In this document: in pieces, positions 1-11,399 of the stretch
Layout of the letters: every line of letters begins with the position of its first letter
How positions within the stretch are numbered: position 1 is the stretch's first letter
Origin: Cristatella mucedo
Taxonomy: Eukaryota; Bryozoa; Phylactolaemata; Cristatellidae
Reading direction: 5' to 3'
Length of the DNA: 64,000 nt
NCBI GenBank assembly: GCA_009760855.2
Contig: WPIO01000049.1
Span: 1,449,001 to 1,513,000 of the forward strand
The notes under the pieces: model-generated
What the model saw: only the letters and a program-made list of their open reading frames with translations
Told to the model about the DNA's origin: nothing
Database searches by the model: none
Position numbers and translations under genes: made by a program

Positions 1-119
1 AGAGCAGCACTAGGCCGAACCAGCGCAGCGTGCAGCACTTTAATAGAACCAAATCCTTTCTAAGTATTTTACCCGTGTCGAAAGGAAGCATGTAAATGGC
101 TTAGTAATAACTTCTCCAA

Positions 120-330
120 TTTCATCACGCATAAACACACGAAGGATAATTCACACGGAGCCAGAGCAGATGCTGTTAGAGGCATGTAGGTTTTTAGCTT
201 CGTTTAAACGTCGTTAAGTTAGTGAACGTCACGATGTCAATAGCTAGTGAGTTACAAGCTTTGGGAGCATGTAAAGAGTAGAATATAATAGAATTAGAAG
301 GCATGATTTCCCAAAGGAATTGAGGTTTCT
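120..330 (-). repeat. LINE-A relic (3' part, degraded)
   Basis: Read on the minus strand this resembles the 3' part of LINE-A. The blocks 'aaggataattcacacgg', 'gatgctgtta' and 'gggagcatgta' match, in order, better-preserved copies near 13.2, 19.05 and 30.75 kb. It is too mutated to encode anything. The assignment rests on ordered short matches only. Confidence 0.5.
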
Positions 331-1883
331 GAGAAGCATAGATCAAATGACTTAAATTTGAGAAGCTTAGGCAAATTTATAAAATCCTACAAGCTTTCAA
401 ATCTTAAGATTTTAAGATCAGAGCATTTAATAAAGTAATAAGTTGCCGTCGAATATATTGTCACCAAACCACAAAAGGTCGTGAAGAATGCCTACTATTT
501 TATGCTCAAGACTCCGTCGCTTAGCGTTAGAAGTTGTATCCGAAAGTGATGCTGCTGGCATCGAAATCTATTTCCGAATTGCCTTGGTAATTAATCTTAT
601 GCAAACGTTCTATTAGGAAATGAGCATTGTCGTCATGGCAGATGGTAATGCGATGCTATTTTGCTTCCTTTTTTAGAAGTTTGTGATAAGAATAATTTCA
701 ACAACAAAATGTAACCAAATTTAAAATCCTAAGCGTTCGAAGGCCGTCTAAGGTGTGATTGAGCAACAGGTTTTTACCACAAGCGGTGCCCGAGCCTGCA
801 ACATCCGCTTTCTTGGGCCAGCACTGAAGTCTACCGATTGAGTTCCCGGTCCCCTGCACTAAACACGGGGCTTAACTCCTGACTTTAGCGGATCACACAA
901 TGCTTAATTTAAACGGATGACAGATATCAATGCCCGAATTTTTAGGATGGCGGTCACTGTATTACCGCCGGTTTGGTGTACGCTTGATGCGTCCTCCTCA
1001 GACTTCTCTCGCTGTTGGCTCAGAAGCTGATCAATGGTTGGAATTAAATGCGCTTTTAATTGAGACGCAACCGTAAGATCGCCGCTGTAACTAGCGTTCC
1101 TTGCTTTTACGACGGTCACGTGATGCACGCAAAATATTAACAGACGGCGGCACTACCATTGGTCATCAGATGTGTACCCAAGATTAGGCTGCTTTTCGCA
1201 ATGGTTCGCGTCAGGGGTCTCTTGAAATCCTTAGCGTCTCTAGCCTAGAATGCATTGACTCGGCTTTTGAATTAGGATGCCAAACCTGCCATTGCGCTTT
1301 TAAAGTTGCTTCTGACCGCGGCTCCTCGATGGCGCTCTTTCAATCCAAGGTCATTCAGCCGCCGCCGCCGCCGCGTGTCCACTTTGTTAGAGGAGCTGCC
1401 GTGGCTCGTGGTCTCGCGTTGAATGCAAGTAGAAATAATTCTCCCACTCACCTACGAGTGCCACCTCACCTTGGATCTTTTACCTTTAGACAAGCTTGGG
1501 CAACTTCTGCATCCGGTCTTCCCTCATTGCCCAAAGCGTTTTGTTCATTTACAGACGTGATTTGGCGATTGATACGAACGCCGAGGCAGTTCTGCACAGT
1601 GGAACGCACTCTCACCAAGTTCACGCGGCGATACTATATAATATTTCCCCCTAATGCCGACTGCGACACTCCTTTCCTGCACTTGGTTGCTACTTTTTCA
1701 AATGCAGTTCCTTTGCTGTGCTTCTGAACTAGATTGGCGTCGCACTCTTCCACAGCTTCGCGGTGCTAATGCTGCTTAATTTGCATTGCTGAAGAGGCGT
1801 GGTTCGACTCGTGTTTTCGCACCGTTCAGTCCGCGTCGCGCGATGGTCGCGTCTTATCTTGCGGATTGTTCACCCGCGGAGTT
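331..1883. other. No gene recognised
   Basis: About 1.5 kb with only short open frames on both strands and no recognisable protein, RNA or repeat, apart from a short GCC-rich run near 1360. The 132-codon frame at 1329-1727 looks like chance: it has no conserved motif and no supported splice sites. Confidence 0.5.
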
Positions 1884-1978
1884 GTAATAATAATAAATTC
1901 TACAAAGCGCCCTCAGAGAATTCGATCTTTTTCTAGCGCTTTACAAATGCTGCAAAGGAAGCACGATCGAATGAGCTC
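1884..1978 (-). repeat. LINE-A 3' terminus
   Basis: An (AAT)n tract is followed by 'aaagcgccctcagagaa', 'ctagcgctttaca' and 'tgctgcaaaggaagcacga', which is the reverse complement of the LINE-A 3' end (terminal stem-loop plus ATT tail). Only about the last 90 bp of the element is present. Confidence 0.75.
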
Positions 1979-2726
1979 CACCGGGGGGTGGGGCCTGCGT
2001 TTCCGGGGTTCTTTGCTGTTCTCGATGTATACCGAGCCTCTCGAACGGACAAGTACAACCCAATGCCAATTGGACTTGTGCTCTTACGGCGGAATGCCGC
2101 TAAGAAATACACATTTGAAAGTAGTCGGTTTTAATGAGGAACAGAGCGCCAAGCAGTAGCTGCGGAGAACGTGCGTTGCTACTGTTGAGCGGTCGGCCCG
2201 ACGTGCATACCACGTCCACGGTACTGGGCGCGCCGGGGCGGGCCCACTGCTGATTGGTGGCAGCGGTAAGCCAAACGGGCGGGCTGAAGCTGCCCCCGCA
2301 AGAGGTTTGCCCGTCCGGGCCGAGCCAGAAAGCTTATCATCGCTCACCCACCGCACGTTGCTGTGTGGTAGGTGGCGTCGCACAACAGGATTGGTGGCCA
2401 CCGCTTCTACGTCGACGTTTATTCTCCGGCTGTACTTGTTTAAGCCATCGCACTCAGCGACTGACTGTCGCTGAACCTTGAATAGAACCTTGATGTACAG
2501 TAAATGGACCTTGAAATGTACATCGATTGCTTGCCTTGCTGGCATTTGATCTTGGATTTCGACAATTTTCTAAGTGACTAAACGAAACTCCTGCTCGTAG
2601 GGCAGCGATGTAAACGTACAGCTGTACTCAAAGACTTTGCTCTTGTAATTGGTGGTACGACGGGGAGACCGTCGTCGTATGAGTGGAAATTAGGCGTCCT
2701 CTTTGATAACTGCTTGGCGTTTAATA

Positions 2727-2863
2727 GAGCTGGTTTGGCCCAGTGGTTAAGGTGCTCGCCCCGACCAAGGTCTGGCCGAAGTCGTGAGCTATATCCCAGC
2801 GGCATATGTGATGCACCTGAATAGAGAATAAGTTCTCTTAGGGAGCTGTACAAATGAATTATA
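2727..2863 (+). repeat. SINE-B copy inserted in LINE-B
   Basis: A tRNA-like head begins 'gagctggtttggcccagtgg' and contains a Pol III A-box-like TGGCCCAGTGG. The body is followed by a tail 'agaataagttctcttaggg' and then 'caaatgaattata'. The same arrangement is seen inverted at 20.78-20.94 kb. The tail resembles the LINE-A 3' end. LINE-B sequence resumes on the right side. Confidence 0.7.
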
Positions 2864-2952
2864 TTTCGTTAAGAAGACCACCTCCAAAGCTAGCCATCAC
2901 GTTTGATCTCTGTTCAAGAGTAGGGCCTTGGTTGCTGGAAAAGGATCTTACT

Positions 2953-3036
2953 AACAATAATAATAATAATAATAATGCACTTGATAAAGCGCCCTCAAGA
3001 GAACTCAATCTCTTTCTAGGGGCTTTATATTTGCTG
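2953..3036 (-). repeat. LINE-A 3' terminus inserted in LINE-B
   Basis: (AAT)n followed by 'gcacttgataaagcgccctc' and 'aatctctttctagggg': the reverse complement of the LINE-A terminal stem-loop with its ATT tail. LINE-B coding remains lie on both sides, so this is a severely 5'-truncated insertion. Confidence 0.75.
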
Positions 3037-3420
3037 AACTACGCTCCATATTTCTATCTAGGCTAGACTACTGTAATTCATTTTTGGCTGTGCTACCGAA
3101 ACATACCGTTAACCCTCTGCTACTGGTGATGAATATAGTAGCAGGGTTGATTAAAAAATCCAAGAGGTTCAGCTAGGTGTCCCTTTTTCCGAAGGAGCTG
3201 GGATGGCTCTCGGTTGATCTGTGGATACGGGTGAAAATCTTACCCACAAGGTAAAGGCCACGGCATAGCTCCTTCCTACCTAGTCCTACACTTAGCATGC
3301 ACGCCGAAGGCAACCCTACCTGCTTCGATCAGCCTCTTTCGTGCGTCAAACAAAAATTGATTTACCCTCTGGAAAAACTGCTCGAATCGCACCCGGAAGA
3401 CGCGCCGCTCGACAAGCCTC

Positions 3421-3507
3421 TGTGTGTGTGTATGTATGTATGTATGTATGTATGTATGTATGTATGTATGTATATAGTTATATAGTTATATAGTTATATA
3501 GTTATAT
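3421..3507. repeat. (TGTA)n / (TATAGT-TA)n microsatellite
   Basis: About 50 bp of TATG/TGTA tetranucleotides run into repeats of 'tatagtta'. Confidence 0.9.
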
Positions 3508-3605
3508 TAACTCATCTCGGGCTTTAAGTCTTCGCGGCAGCCCAACAAGCCACCGAACAGCTAATAAGGTGTCGTCAATACAGAAGCCCAGGTCAGTTTC
3601 TGCTA

Positions 3606-4055
3606 TGGGCACAGTGCCCATAAACCGGCTGTTAAACATATTCACCAGACTCTGTCTACATTTACGTTAAATAAACACGTTTTAAAGCCATATGTTTAGC
3701 TTAGGGGTTAGGATTTTTGTTTCAGTTTTTAGAGGTTGCGTATTTTGGGTTTAAGGTTGTAGTTTAGTGGTTAAATTTTGTATTTTTTTGTGGTTGAGTT
3801 TACGGGTTGAGGCCTTAGGTTTTAGGGTTTAGTATGTAGGCCTTAAAGAGAAACTCTAATCAGAAAAGATATCTGATAATAGTTTTATTATATTGTTTAT
3901 ATTATTATTATATTATATTATATATTAAATTATAAATAGTTTTATTTAAAGATATAAGATAATAGATAATAAAAGATTATAAAGATAAAAAGATAATAGA
4001 TATAAGCAGACGCTGGCGAACATGTTGAACACCCTCGCTGTGGGCACTGTGCCCA
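3606..4055. mobile_element. MITE-like element with TA target duplication
   Basis: A 450-bp AT-rich, non-coding element. The left end starts 'tgggcacagtgccca' and the right end is 'tgggcactgtgccca'. The inner ends ('ctgttaaacatattcaccag' on the left, and the complement of 'cgctggcgaacatgttgaac' on the right) also pair as terminal inverted repeats of about 50 bp. Both sides are flanked by TA (3604-3605 and 4056-4057). TA duplication plus terminal inverted repeats point to a Tc1/mariner-type non-autonomous element. The tips are themselves palindromic. Confidence 0.7.
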
Positions 4056-4079
4056 TAATAAATTTAAATAAAAATACTA

Positions 4080-4247
4080 ACTGATTTAACCGCCTCTTCT
4101 GTATAGCGGCAGAAGAGCCTTTACGGCTATCGCCACCGCTTGCAGCAGCGATAAAGGATCGCCTACCGAAGAATTCGAACCCACGACCTCGGTCTCGAGG
4201 TCGTGAAAAGCAACCGCCTTACGTAGTGTGCCATCACGGCTCGCCAA
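4080..4247 (-). repeat. SINE-A, near full length
   Basis: On the minus strand the element reads: a degenerate A-box region ('gatggcacactacgtaagg'), a GC-rich hairpin, a B-box-like GGTTCGAATTC, then a body with 'ctgcaagcggtggcgatagc' and an end 'ggcggttaaatcagtta'. It closely matches copies at 49.97 and 54.47 kb. It is a retroposed tRNA-like sequence, not a tRNA gene: there is no cloverleaf closure and it has a long unrelated body. Confidence 0.8.
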
Positions 4248-4394
4248 ACTGAAACTGCTTCATGTCGAAACCGGTCCATGCACAAACGACGCCGTATTAG
4301 CTGTTCAGCCTCCGGTGTTGGCTGTCGCCGGCTCGTCTCCCCTTGGTGAGAAGGTGCAAAGTCCGTTTCTAGCGTTGACACCCTTGATATGTAT

Positions 4395-4760
4395 CACTAT
4401 AAATCCAGCTATTGGTTCACCCAAAGTTACACTTACATTTAGTTCATATGTTTACCGTTGCACTGAGGTCCTCTCATATTTATCGTAGCATTTATGGAAA
4501 CCATGCGATTCGTCCTTTACGTGCTTATGCGTGCTGATACTGTGCATGCTGCCTCTAAACTTGCTGCACTCTAACCCTTTGCATGTCACCCCTGACCTAT
4601 GCTTGTTGTTATTGAACATGCTACCACTGACCATTCGATCGTGCTTCTTTTGCAGCAAATATAGGTGCCCAGAAAGAGATTGAGTTATCGGAGGGCGCTA
4701 TATCAAATATTTGTAGCTTTATTAATATTTATAGCTTTATGTCAGTCACCATCAAGTCAC
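4395..4760 (+). repeat. LINE-A 3' untranslated end
   Basis: Blocks typical of the LINE-A 3' region appear in order: 'gattcgtcctttacgtgctt', 'gcgtgctgatactgtgcatg', 'gcagcaaatataggtgccc', 'agaaagagattgagttatc' and 'ggagggcgctatatcaaat'. The terminal stem-loop is recognisable but mutated. Confidence 0.7.
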
Positions 4761-4789
4761 TGTGTAGTAAGTAAGCACTTGTAGACACT

Positions 4790-5480
4790 CTCTTGCAGCC
4801 TTCACCGACAGCATTCGCACTTGGATGGCCACTGGCTTGCTGAAGCTTAACGACGATATGACCAACGCATTAGTTACGGACAAGCCTAGCGTCACTATCA
4901 AGCAGGAAGACCTCGCTTTCAAGACTGTTTCATCTAGATTACTCCGGTGACGTCTGCCCGCATTCCAAAATGAGTTACCATCGACGATTACTTGCCTCTG
5001 CTGTCAAGTCAGCCTAATCTCAGCTAAGGAGTATTCCCAAAATCGTGGCTTGCTTAGATCAGAGTACGACAGCCAAACTAATTCACACGTTTGTGACATT
5101 GCGCTTACATGCATTCAGTTTCCTTCTATCACAACTCTCGGACTCGGCGATCTAACGTCTGAAAAACAGTGCAGCTCCCGTCGCGTCGTTTAGTCCGTCG
5201 TCAACGGCGTAGCTGCCACGGCAAATCACCACTTCAGTCTGAGCTTCACTGGCTACTTACCAACAATCGCACCAACTTCAAGATCCTGGCTCACAGGTCA
5301 CGTCAGTGGCTTGCATTAGCCCACCTATCAGCGACCTCCTCGCTCCTCCAGTCACGTGCCACCACCCGATCTTTGGCATCCCGGGCATCTTGCCCTTCTT
5401 CGCAATAAACTGAAATCTTTTGATGATCGGGTCTTCTGTTAGCGGGCACCGAAAGTCTGAAACCGTTTCTGGTTTCGTTC
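4790..5480 (+). repeat. LINE-A coding relic
   Basis: A degraded C-terminal part of a LINE reverse-transcriptase frame. 'WMATGLLKLNDD' near 4825 corresponds to '[12 protein letters not shown]' in the copy at 21.5 kb, and 'ELHWLLTNNRTNFKIL' near 5240 to the 'DLHWLPVKQRIDLKVL' region of the 11.8-kb copy. Several frameshifts. Confidence 0.6.
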
Positions 5481-5802
5481 ACATCGACTTATCACCACTA
5501 AAATCTTATAGTAAGACACATCTGAACTGCTAAATTTTCCTCTCGCCGCAGCGAACTTGTCTGTCTTGTTCCTGTGTGTGCATTTCGTCCTCACCTGTGC
5601 ATGACTAAGTGCGCGTTATTGGCCGGATGTCCTATCGACAGATGGCAGTGAGTAGTGTGTCCTTGCGTACTTTTGCTTGATGGCCCCCTAAGCAACGCAC
5701 TTGCTTGCTTATGCATGCTTGTCTAAGCACGATACCTTTCATGTCATCAACCCTCCTCCGCCGATTGATTCTCTTACATCAAATTGTACAGCGTAGTAAT
5801 AA

Positions 5803-5878
5803 TAATAATAGTAATAGTAGTGATTTCGTTCTCTTGAGGCGCGACACAAACGTGCGACTGCTACTATTACTATTATTA
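5803..5878. repeat. Inverted AAT/ATT repeat around a LINE/SINE 3' core
   Basis: Perfect 18-bp arms (5803-5820 and 5861-5878) flank about 40 bp containing 'gttctcttgaggcgc', which resembles the LINE-A/SINE-B 3' core. The right arm fits the ATT tail of a plus-strand element; the left arm is an AAT run pairing with it. Confidence 0.6.
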
Positions 5879-5989
5879 GCATTGCTAAAAAGTACGGCGG
5901 ACAGTTGCAAGTACATAACTATATCAGAGGCTACGATTTTTTCGTTCATTGCCTTTTCGCACACTTGCCCTATTCGTGCTAAGTGCGTG

Positions 5990-6900
5990 TTCTGAATTCA
6001 GAGGGGCAAAAGAAATTTAAAGTAAGTCAAGCGAAGGCAAGAGAAAGGCTAAAATTGCACGGTCGGTAAGGGGCACCAGAATGGACCAGAAGGGGACCAG
6101 AGGAACTAAAGCTCCTCCCTCCTAGATTAAGGAGGGAGGGCAGCGCTGAGCTGCCCTCCCCCCTCCAGCCGACAAAAAATTGCAGCCGTTCCAGCGGCCC
6201 TCTTTAAGAAAAAAAACGCTTAGTTTTATAGCTGCGGATGAGGACACTCTTCGTCGAAGCTTGTAAAGAGCCCGCCTGCTGATAGAGAGTCGCTTCGGGT
6301 TGTAGTGTGCGCCGTCGCGGCTTCTGCCGCTGTAATTAGTGAAGCGCCCGACACTGATGCACGCACACGCCTCACCTGCGGCCAATAGTTAAGCCGTTGA
6401 AGCGGCGAAGCGTCGGGCCACTGATGCAGGTTACATTTCGTGTCGTCTGCTGCGATCGATTGGGCTCCCATAGATATGCCCATATATCCCATACATTGAT
6501 TGGGCTTCCATATATTGGGCTCTCATATATGAGCCCGCTGAGAGTAATAAAGGAGAGTCTCGTTGACGGCGCACGCGCGCCCGCCGCGTCTCAGCGAGAC
6601 TCCCACAAGAACAGCCGCCGCCGGAGCCATTGCCATATAATAGGGTGCTTCGCATTGCGCCGTACGTTTCATTTTAGGAGGGAGGCTCTAAAGAGAGACT
6701 TCCGGCCTTCGCGCCCTTCGCGCAGCTTCGGGCTCCCGGAAATGGGAAGACATTTTTAATGGGGGGGCGGAGGCGGCGAAGAGCCATCTTGGACGCGGCG
6801 CTATCTGTGCGCATCTTTTGGCTGTCTACTCACTACATCGACTGCCCTCCTGGCTCGCTATGCTTCTCACTTTCTCTTTGCAGCGTGAGATTCTGGTTCT
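5990..6900. other. No gene recognised
   Basis: Moderately GC-rich sequence with imperfect short internal repeats, e.g. 'gaagcgcccgacactgatgc' near 6340 and 'gaagcgtcgggccactgatg' near 6407, and several 'gattgggct' units at 6455-6520. Open frames on both strands overlap each other and show no known motif. Confidence 0.4.
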
Positions 6901-6923
6901 GCAAACGGTGTTCCATATTTTGA

Positions 6924-7066
6924 CCAGGGTTAAGGTGCTCGCTCTTCACGACCCAGGTTGTGGGTTCGAGCTCTGCAGAGGGCGATCTTTTATTAACCAC
7001 AGCAAGCGTTGGTGGTGGCTGCGAAGACACTTCTGCCGTTCAATAAATGAGGCTGTTAAATCAGCT
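6924..7066 (+). repeat. SINE-A-like copy, diverged
   Basis: Contains 'taaggtgctcgctcttcacg', a B-box-like 'gggttcgagctctgc', then 'gggcgatcttttatt', 'gcaagcgttggtggtggctg' and the SINE-A end 'gaggctgttaaatcagctaa'. The head differs from other SINE-A copies and resembles a short piece near 9.8 kb, so it may be a subfamily. Confidence 0.65.
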
Positions 7067-7384
7067 AATCTTTTTTTGGACAATGTTTAAAAGATTTCCC
7101 TAGCGGCGCTCTTGCGGATTAGATATTCCGTTTTTCTTACAATTGGTGTAGACTTTAGAGGAAGAGACTGTAGAAAAAGTTATCGCTTCTTAAAAAAAAA
7201 TCTGAAGCTAATAATTTCTGTAATATCTAATTATATACAAAATTTTGTCTTTTATTCAGCGCCCCAAGAGAACCAACTGCATTTCGTGCCGAGTTCCTTC
7301 AGAGTCCTAAAATAAAGCAGTCTGAATGTTAAGACCATTATCTTCTAGATCCCTGCCACTAATAAATTTCAAAAATCAAACTTT

Positions 7385-7515
7385 TAGATTGGCTTCTAAT
7401 AATAATAATGCACTTGATAAAGCGCCCTCGGAGAACTCAATCTCTTTCAAGGCGCTTTTCATTTGCTGCAAAAGGGAACGCGATTGAATGGTGAGTAATA
7501 TCATGCTTGAAATGA
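7385..7515 (-). repeat. LINE-A 3' terminus
   Basis: (AAT)n, then 'gcacttgataaagcgccctc', 'gagaactcaatctcttt' and 'ggcgcttttcatttgctgca', followed by 'gaatggtgagtaatatcatg': reverse complement of the last roughly 130 bp of LINE-A. Confidence 0.8.
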
Positions 7516-8315
7516 GACAGCTAAACAGCGGATAAGCTAAGTGTACAAGCTGCAGTAAGTCGCCTAGGGATGCTATTATTCAGCCACATTGTTCTTTGTG
7601 GCCCTAAGGTGTGACCGCGCCAGAGGCCAAGTGAGCAACCGTTGAGCCTTCTTCAGCCGCCCGCCCGCCCCCCCCCCCCGGGGAAAATCCGGCATCCCCT
7701 ACACGTGGCTACCATGGCTCCAGCGACGGGACCGGCAAGCTAAAGAATTTAGAGGAAAAGGTCATTCAATATCAAGTATGACACAGCGGCTCTCTACAGA
7801 CCTCTCGTCGTTGCCGTTTCGATAGAGATCGTCGGGGTCGGGTCGACAGTTCCGATAAAGATTGGAAGAGAGACAATGCTGCCGGCTCTGACACCGGCAA
7901 AATCTTCATCGACTATTTACGCGTGGCCATCCTGATTGTTGTAGTGACAACTGCGTTTCCGTGCTCGTGCTTGTCGCACCGCACCAAGCAGGAACCGAAC
8001 CAGCGTGTGTCTCGCGCGCACAAGACGTGGCGTCGACGGCGGCAGCAGCAGGGCGCGCGATAATTCTGCGCTTTAACTGTGCGGTAACTCTGCGCTCGCT
8101 CTCGTTCGCTCGCTCTCACGTCAGCGGAGACATGCGCGCCGCCGTGCAACTCAAGAGTGCGGCCTCTTCATCGTAGTCGCTGCGCGCCGGCACCCGCGCT
8201 CCGCCACAATTGGTGCCCCTGATATGACCAGAACGTGGAACCCGTCGAACGCTTGACCACCGGCAAAACGTTTGCGACCCGTAGCGACTGCTCGAACAGG
8301 TATCATCGCGCGCGT

Positions 8316-8415
8316 GCTCTCTCTCTCTCTCTCTCCCCCTCTCTCGTCGACTCTCATCTCTCTCTCTCTCTCCCTCTCTCTCTCTTTTCTCTCTCTCTCT
8401 CTCTCGTTGACTCTC

Positions 8416-8470
<55 letters not shown>

Positions 8471-8855
8471 CTCTCTCTCCCCTCTCTCTCTTTTCTCTCT
8501 CTCTCTCCCCTCTCTCGTCGACTCTCGTCTCTCTCTCCCCTCTCTCTCCCTCTCTCTCTTTTCTCTCTCTCTCTCCCCTCTCTCGTCGACTCTCGTCTCT
8601 CTCTCCCCTCTCTCTCTCTCTTTCTCTTTTCTCTTTCTCTCTCCCCTCTCTCGTCGACTCTCGTCTCTCTCTCTCTCTCTCTCTCTCTCCCCTCTCTCTC
8701 TCTCTCCCTTTTCTTCTCTCTCCCCTCTCTCTCTCTTTTCTCTCTCTCCCCTCTCTCTCTCGTCGACTCTCGTCTCTCTCTCTCTCCCCTCTCTCCCCCT
8801 CTCTCTCTTTTCTCTCTCTCCAATCTCTCTCTCCAATCTCTCTCTCTCTCTCTTA

Positions 8856-8934
<79 letters not shown>

Positions 8935-8999
8935 CTCTTTCTCTCTCCCCTCTCTCTCTCTTTTCTCTCTCTCTCCCCTCTCTCCCCCTCTCTCTCTTT

Positions 9000-9043
<44 letters not shown>

Positions 9044-9200
9044 CCCCCCTCTCTCTCTCCCCTCTCTCTCCCCTCTCTCTCCCCTCTCTCTCTCTTTTCT
9101 CTCTCTCCCCTCTCTCTCTCCTCTCTCTGTCTCTCTCCTCTCCTCTCTGTCTCTCTCTCTTTCTCTCTTTCTCTCTTTCTCTCTCCCGTCGACTCTCGTC
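8316..9200. repeat. Long CT (polypyrimidine) tract with embedded minisatellite
   Basis: Nearly 0.9 kb of almost pure pyrimidine on the plus strand: (CT)n with CCCC and TTTT interruptions. A motif 'tcgtcgactctcgtctc' (with variants) punctuates it around 8345, 8405, 8516, 8584, 8651, 8761 and 9187, so the tract is partly a higher-order repeat. Long Ser/Leu or Arg/Glu frames across it are artefacts. Confidence 0.95.
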
Positions 9201-10330
9201 TCAGCCGCGAGCGTCTCAGCTGAGCTCAGTCGCTCAGCGCCGACGGACGTCTGAGCGACTGAGCGTCTCGAGCGTGTGCGGTGCTCAGCGCCCCTTCGCG
9301 ACGGCGCTTCCGCCTCTCTTCCACTCTCGCGCCTTCTGCTCGGCTGCTCGTCGCGTCGCGTCGCGTAGCGAACGACCGCCGAGAGACTTTGCGGCGAATG
9401 CACGCGTTCGACGACGACGGCGGCGGCGGCCATTGTGCCAGGTGTCTCGCCTTACCGTCCTTCGCTCGGCAGCCGTGCGGAAGCTCTGCAGGTGCGTGAG
9501 TGCGACTAACCGGAAGCTCTGCAAGGAAGCTCTGCGGAAGCCGTGCTCGAGCTCGCGTTCCATCTCACCGAACGCCAACCGCTGCGGGCGGCTTCTTGCC
9601 TCGTCGTGCGGCGCGCCGCGCCCCGCTGGCAGCCCGCTCGGGCCGGCTTGTTTCCGTGCGGGTCAAGCTACAATAATCGTCGCTAGGTCCTCACTTTCTA
9701 CCGGTGCGTCGGTTTGTGCGATTGTACAGTCTTGTTTATAAAGTGGAGCCTTCGCAGTCATCTTGCAATGGACAACGCACGATCGCCCTTGCCGGACTCA
9801 AAGCAACGACCCGGGTCGTGAAGAGCGAGCACCTTACTTCCTGAGCCAAGACGCAGGGACCTAAATCTCCTTTCTCTCCCGCCGCTTCTAGAGAGCCGCC
9901 GACTCGACTCCAGCGAGCGCCGAGCGGCACGGTCGCGCCGAGCGGCACACTCCGTCAGGCAGCGCGTCGTGCGCGAGGCATCGTATCCTTCGTCGCAGCG
10001 TCGAGCTCGCTCGCTCGCGCGCGCGCACCTCCGTAACGGGAAACCATAGCCGGCTGGTGAGAAGTTGTCTTGTTGAAGGAAGCCTGCTGCGACCTTTGAC
10101 CCGGAGCGATCCTAGGGAAAAGAACCCAGTTGACCACGCGCGTGCCGCTGCGCTCAAGCTCAGTGCGTGAGTGCGAAGCGATAGAATACGCCGGCACCAG
10201 CGGACTAGACTGAGCTGAGTACTATGCTTCTTCTTCGCGATATCTGAACTCGCGGTCTCTTGAAACCTTTCGCGCCTCCTTCTCGCGTTCGCTCCTGAGG
10301 GGGGACGGGACGGGACGTGACGTACGCAGC
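9201..10330. other. CpG-rich block, no gene assigned
   Basis: GC- and CpG-rich sequence directly after the CT tract, similar in composition to the blocks at the 5' ends of PCCB and INF2. It could be a promoter or first-exon region of an unrecognised gene. I found no exon with a recognisable protein or convincing splice phase. A short SINE-like piece ('gaagagcgagcaccttac', minus strand) sits near 9820. Confidence 0.4.
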
Positions 10331-11345
10331 ACGTAAGCTTAAATATGTAACGTACACTTACAGCAAGGATACACATGGAAATTCCAGCGAGTTTTTCCTA
10401 AATAATCTGCACGAGGACTTGAGACTATTTTGATGTAAATTTCCTGTCAAATGCCTTCACTCAACAACGACTGGAACCCTTACATATACGGTATTCCGTG
10501 GCCCGATTCCCGGCCCCGGCCCCGGCCGCGGTCACGCGTCCGCCACGACAGCTATTGTGGCCCAGTAGCCCATCCATGCCCGATGAGCATACTGTCTAGA
10601 GCGAACCTGCAGGCTTCACCAGAAAAGCGAAGTTTTGATTCTGTTATTTTTCAAAGAAAATCATTGGATTGAGCTCGATTCACTACTTCCGCTGTAAATA
10701 GGTCTCTTAAAACAATTGTTTACCATGTTCCGGTCATCTGTCAAATACCAAAATTTGGAATTGCATTTACATTTAGTTTTGCTTTTAATAGCAAATTCCA
10801 AATACAGTCGTATCCGTTTTCGGGGTAGACGTCGGCAGCAAGTAGTGACTGAAGTAGATAGTGCAGCTTAAGTAGGTACCATTTTTCTAGGTAAAAACTT
10901 GCAAGGCAGTCACAAGCAGTATTAATGAGGGCTTCAATCTACTTCCAGAAAGTGAATTTCAAAAAATGGTCAAACATTTTCCAAGATTTCTCTTCGCTAC
11001 GCCCACTACTCCGCAGCCACTCACGAGCTATTCGCTGAGAACTCGCGAAGCTTCCGCTTATGTTCTTCCGCACACGTTCTGTCAGTAGCTGCGCGCTGCT
11101 GGAAGCCAGAGGCGTAGCTACAGAAGTCTCGGAGGTACGAAAGACTAGCTACAAATGTCGCCCCTTCCGTTCGTCAAAACTTTTCACTGCAAAATAGCTC
11201 CGCCGCAGAAGAAATGCAAAAGAAACACGCGCGAGCAGGCGAGATCGAGACAGGAAAATTTTTATCAACAAATTATACAAACAAGATACAAATATGTACT
11301 TAGCACAGGTGCAAGGTGGCTATCGCAGCTTAAACTTGAGTAACT
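10331..11345. other. No gene recognised
   Basis: About 1 kb without a recognised feature, apart from a short GGCCCC run near 10510. Open frames are short and without motifs. Confidence 0.45.
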
Positions 11346-11399
11346 TTCCCTGGCCTTGAGCGTAGCAAACTGGTCTGCTACAGTTTGAAAGTCAAATCC

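Larger units (their letters stand above)
2520..3415 (+). repeat. LINE-B relic, interrupted
   Basis: Fragmented plus-strand remains of the LINE-B reverse transcriptase C-terminal region. Recognisable pieces include a lysine/leucine-rich stretch near 2590, a 'GVLFDNCL' stretch near 2690, 'KASHH' near 2890 and 'RLDYCNSFLA' near 3065; they match the better copy at 23.4-24.9 kb. A scrap with 'LLFSMYTEPL' at about 2010-2045 may belong to the same element. Stops and frameshifts are present. The copy is interrupted by a SINE-B (2727-2863) and a LINE-A tail (2953-3036). Confidence 0.65.

Noticed and set aside
8235-9741. Open frames of 339-489 codons, Ser/Leu-rich on plus and Arg/Glu-rich on minus
   Set aside because: Translation of (CT)n/(GA)n tracts; not genes.
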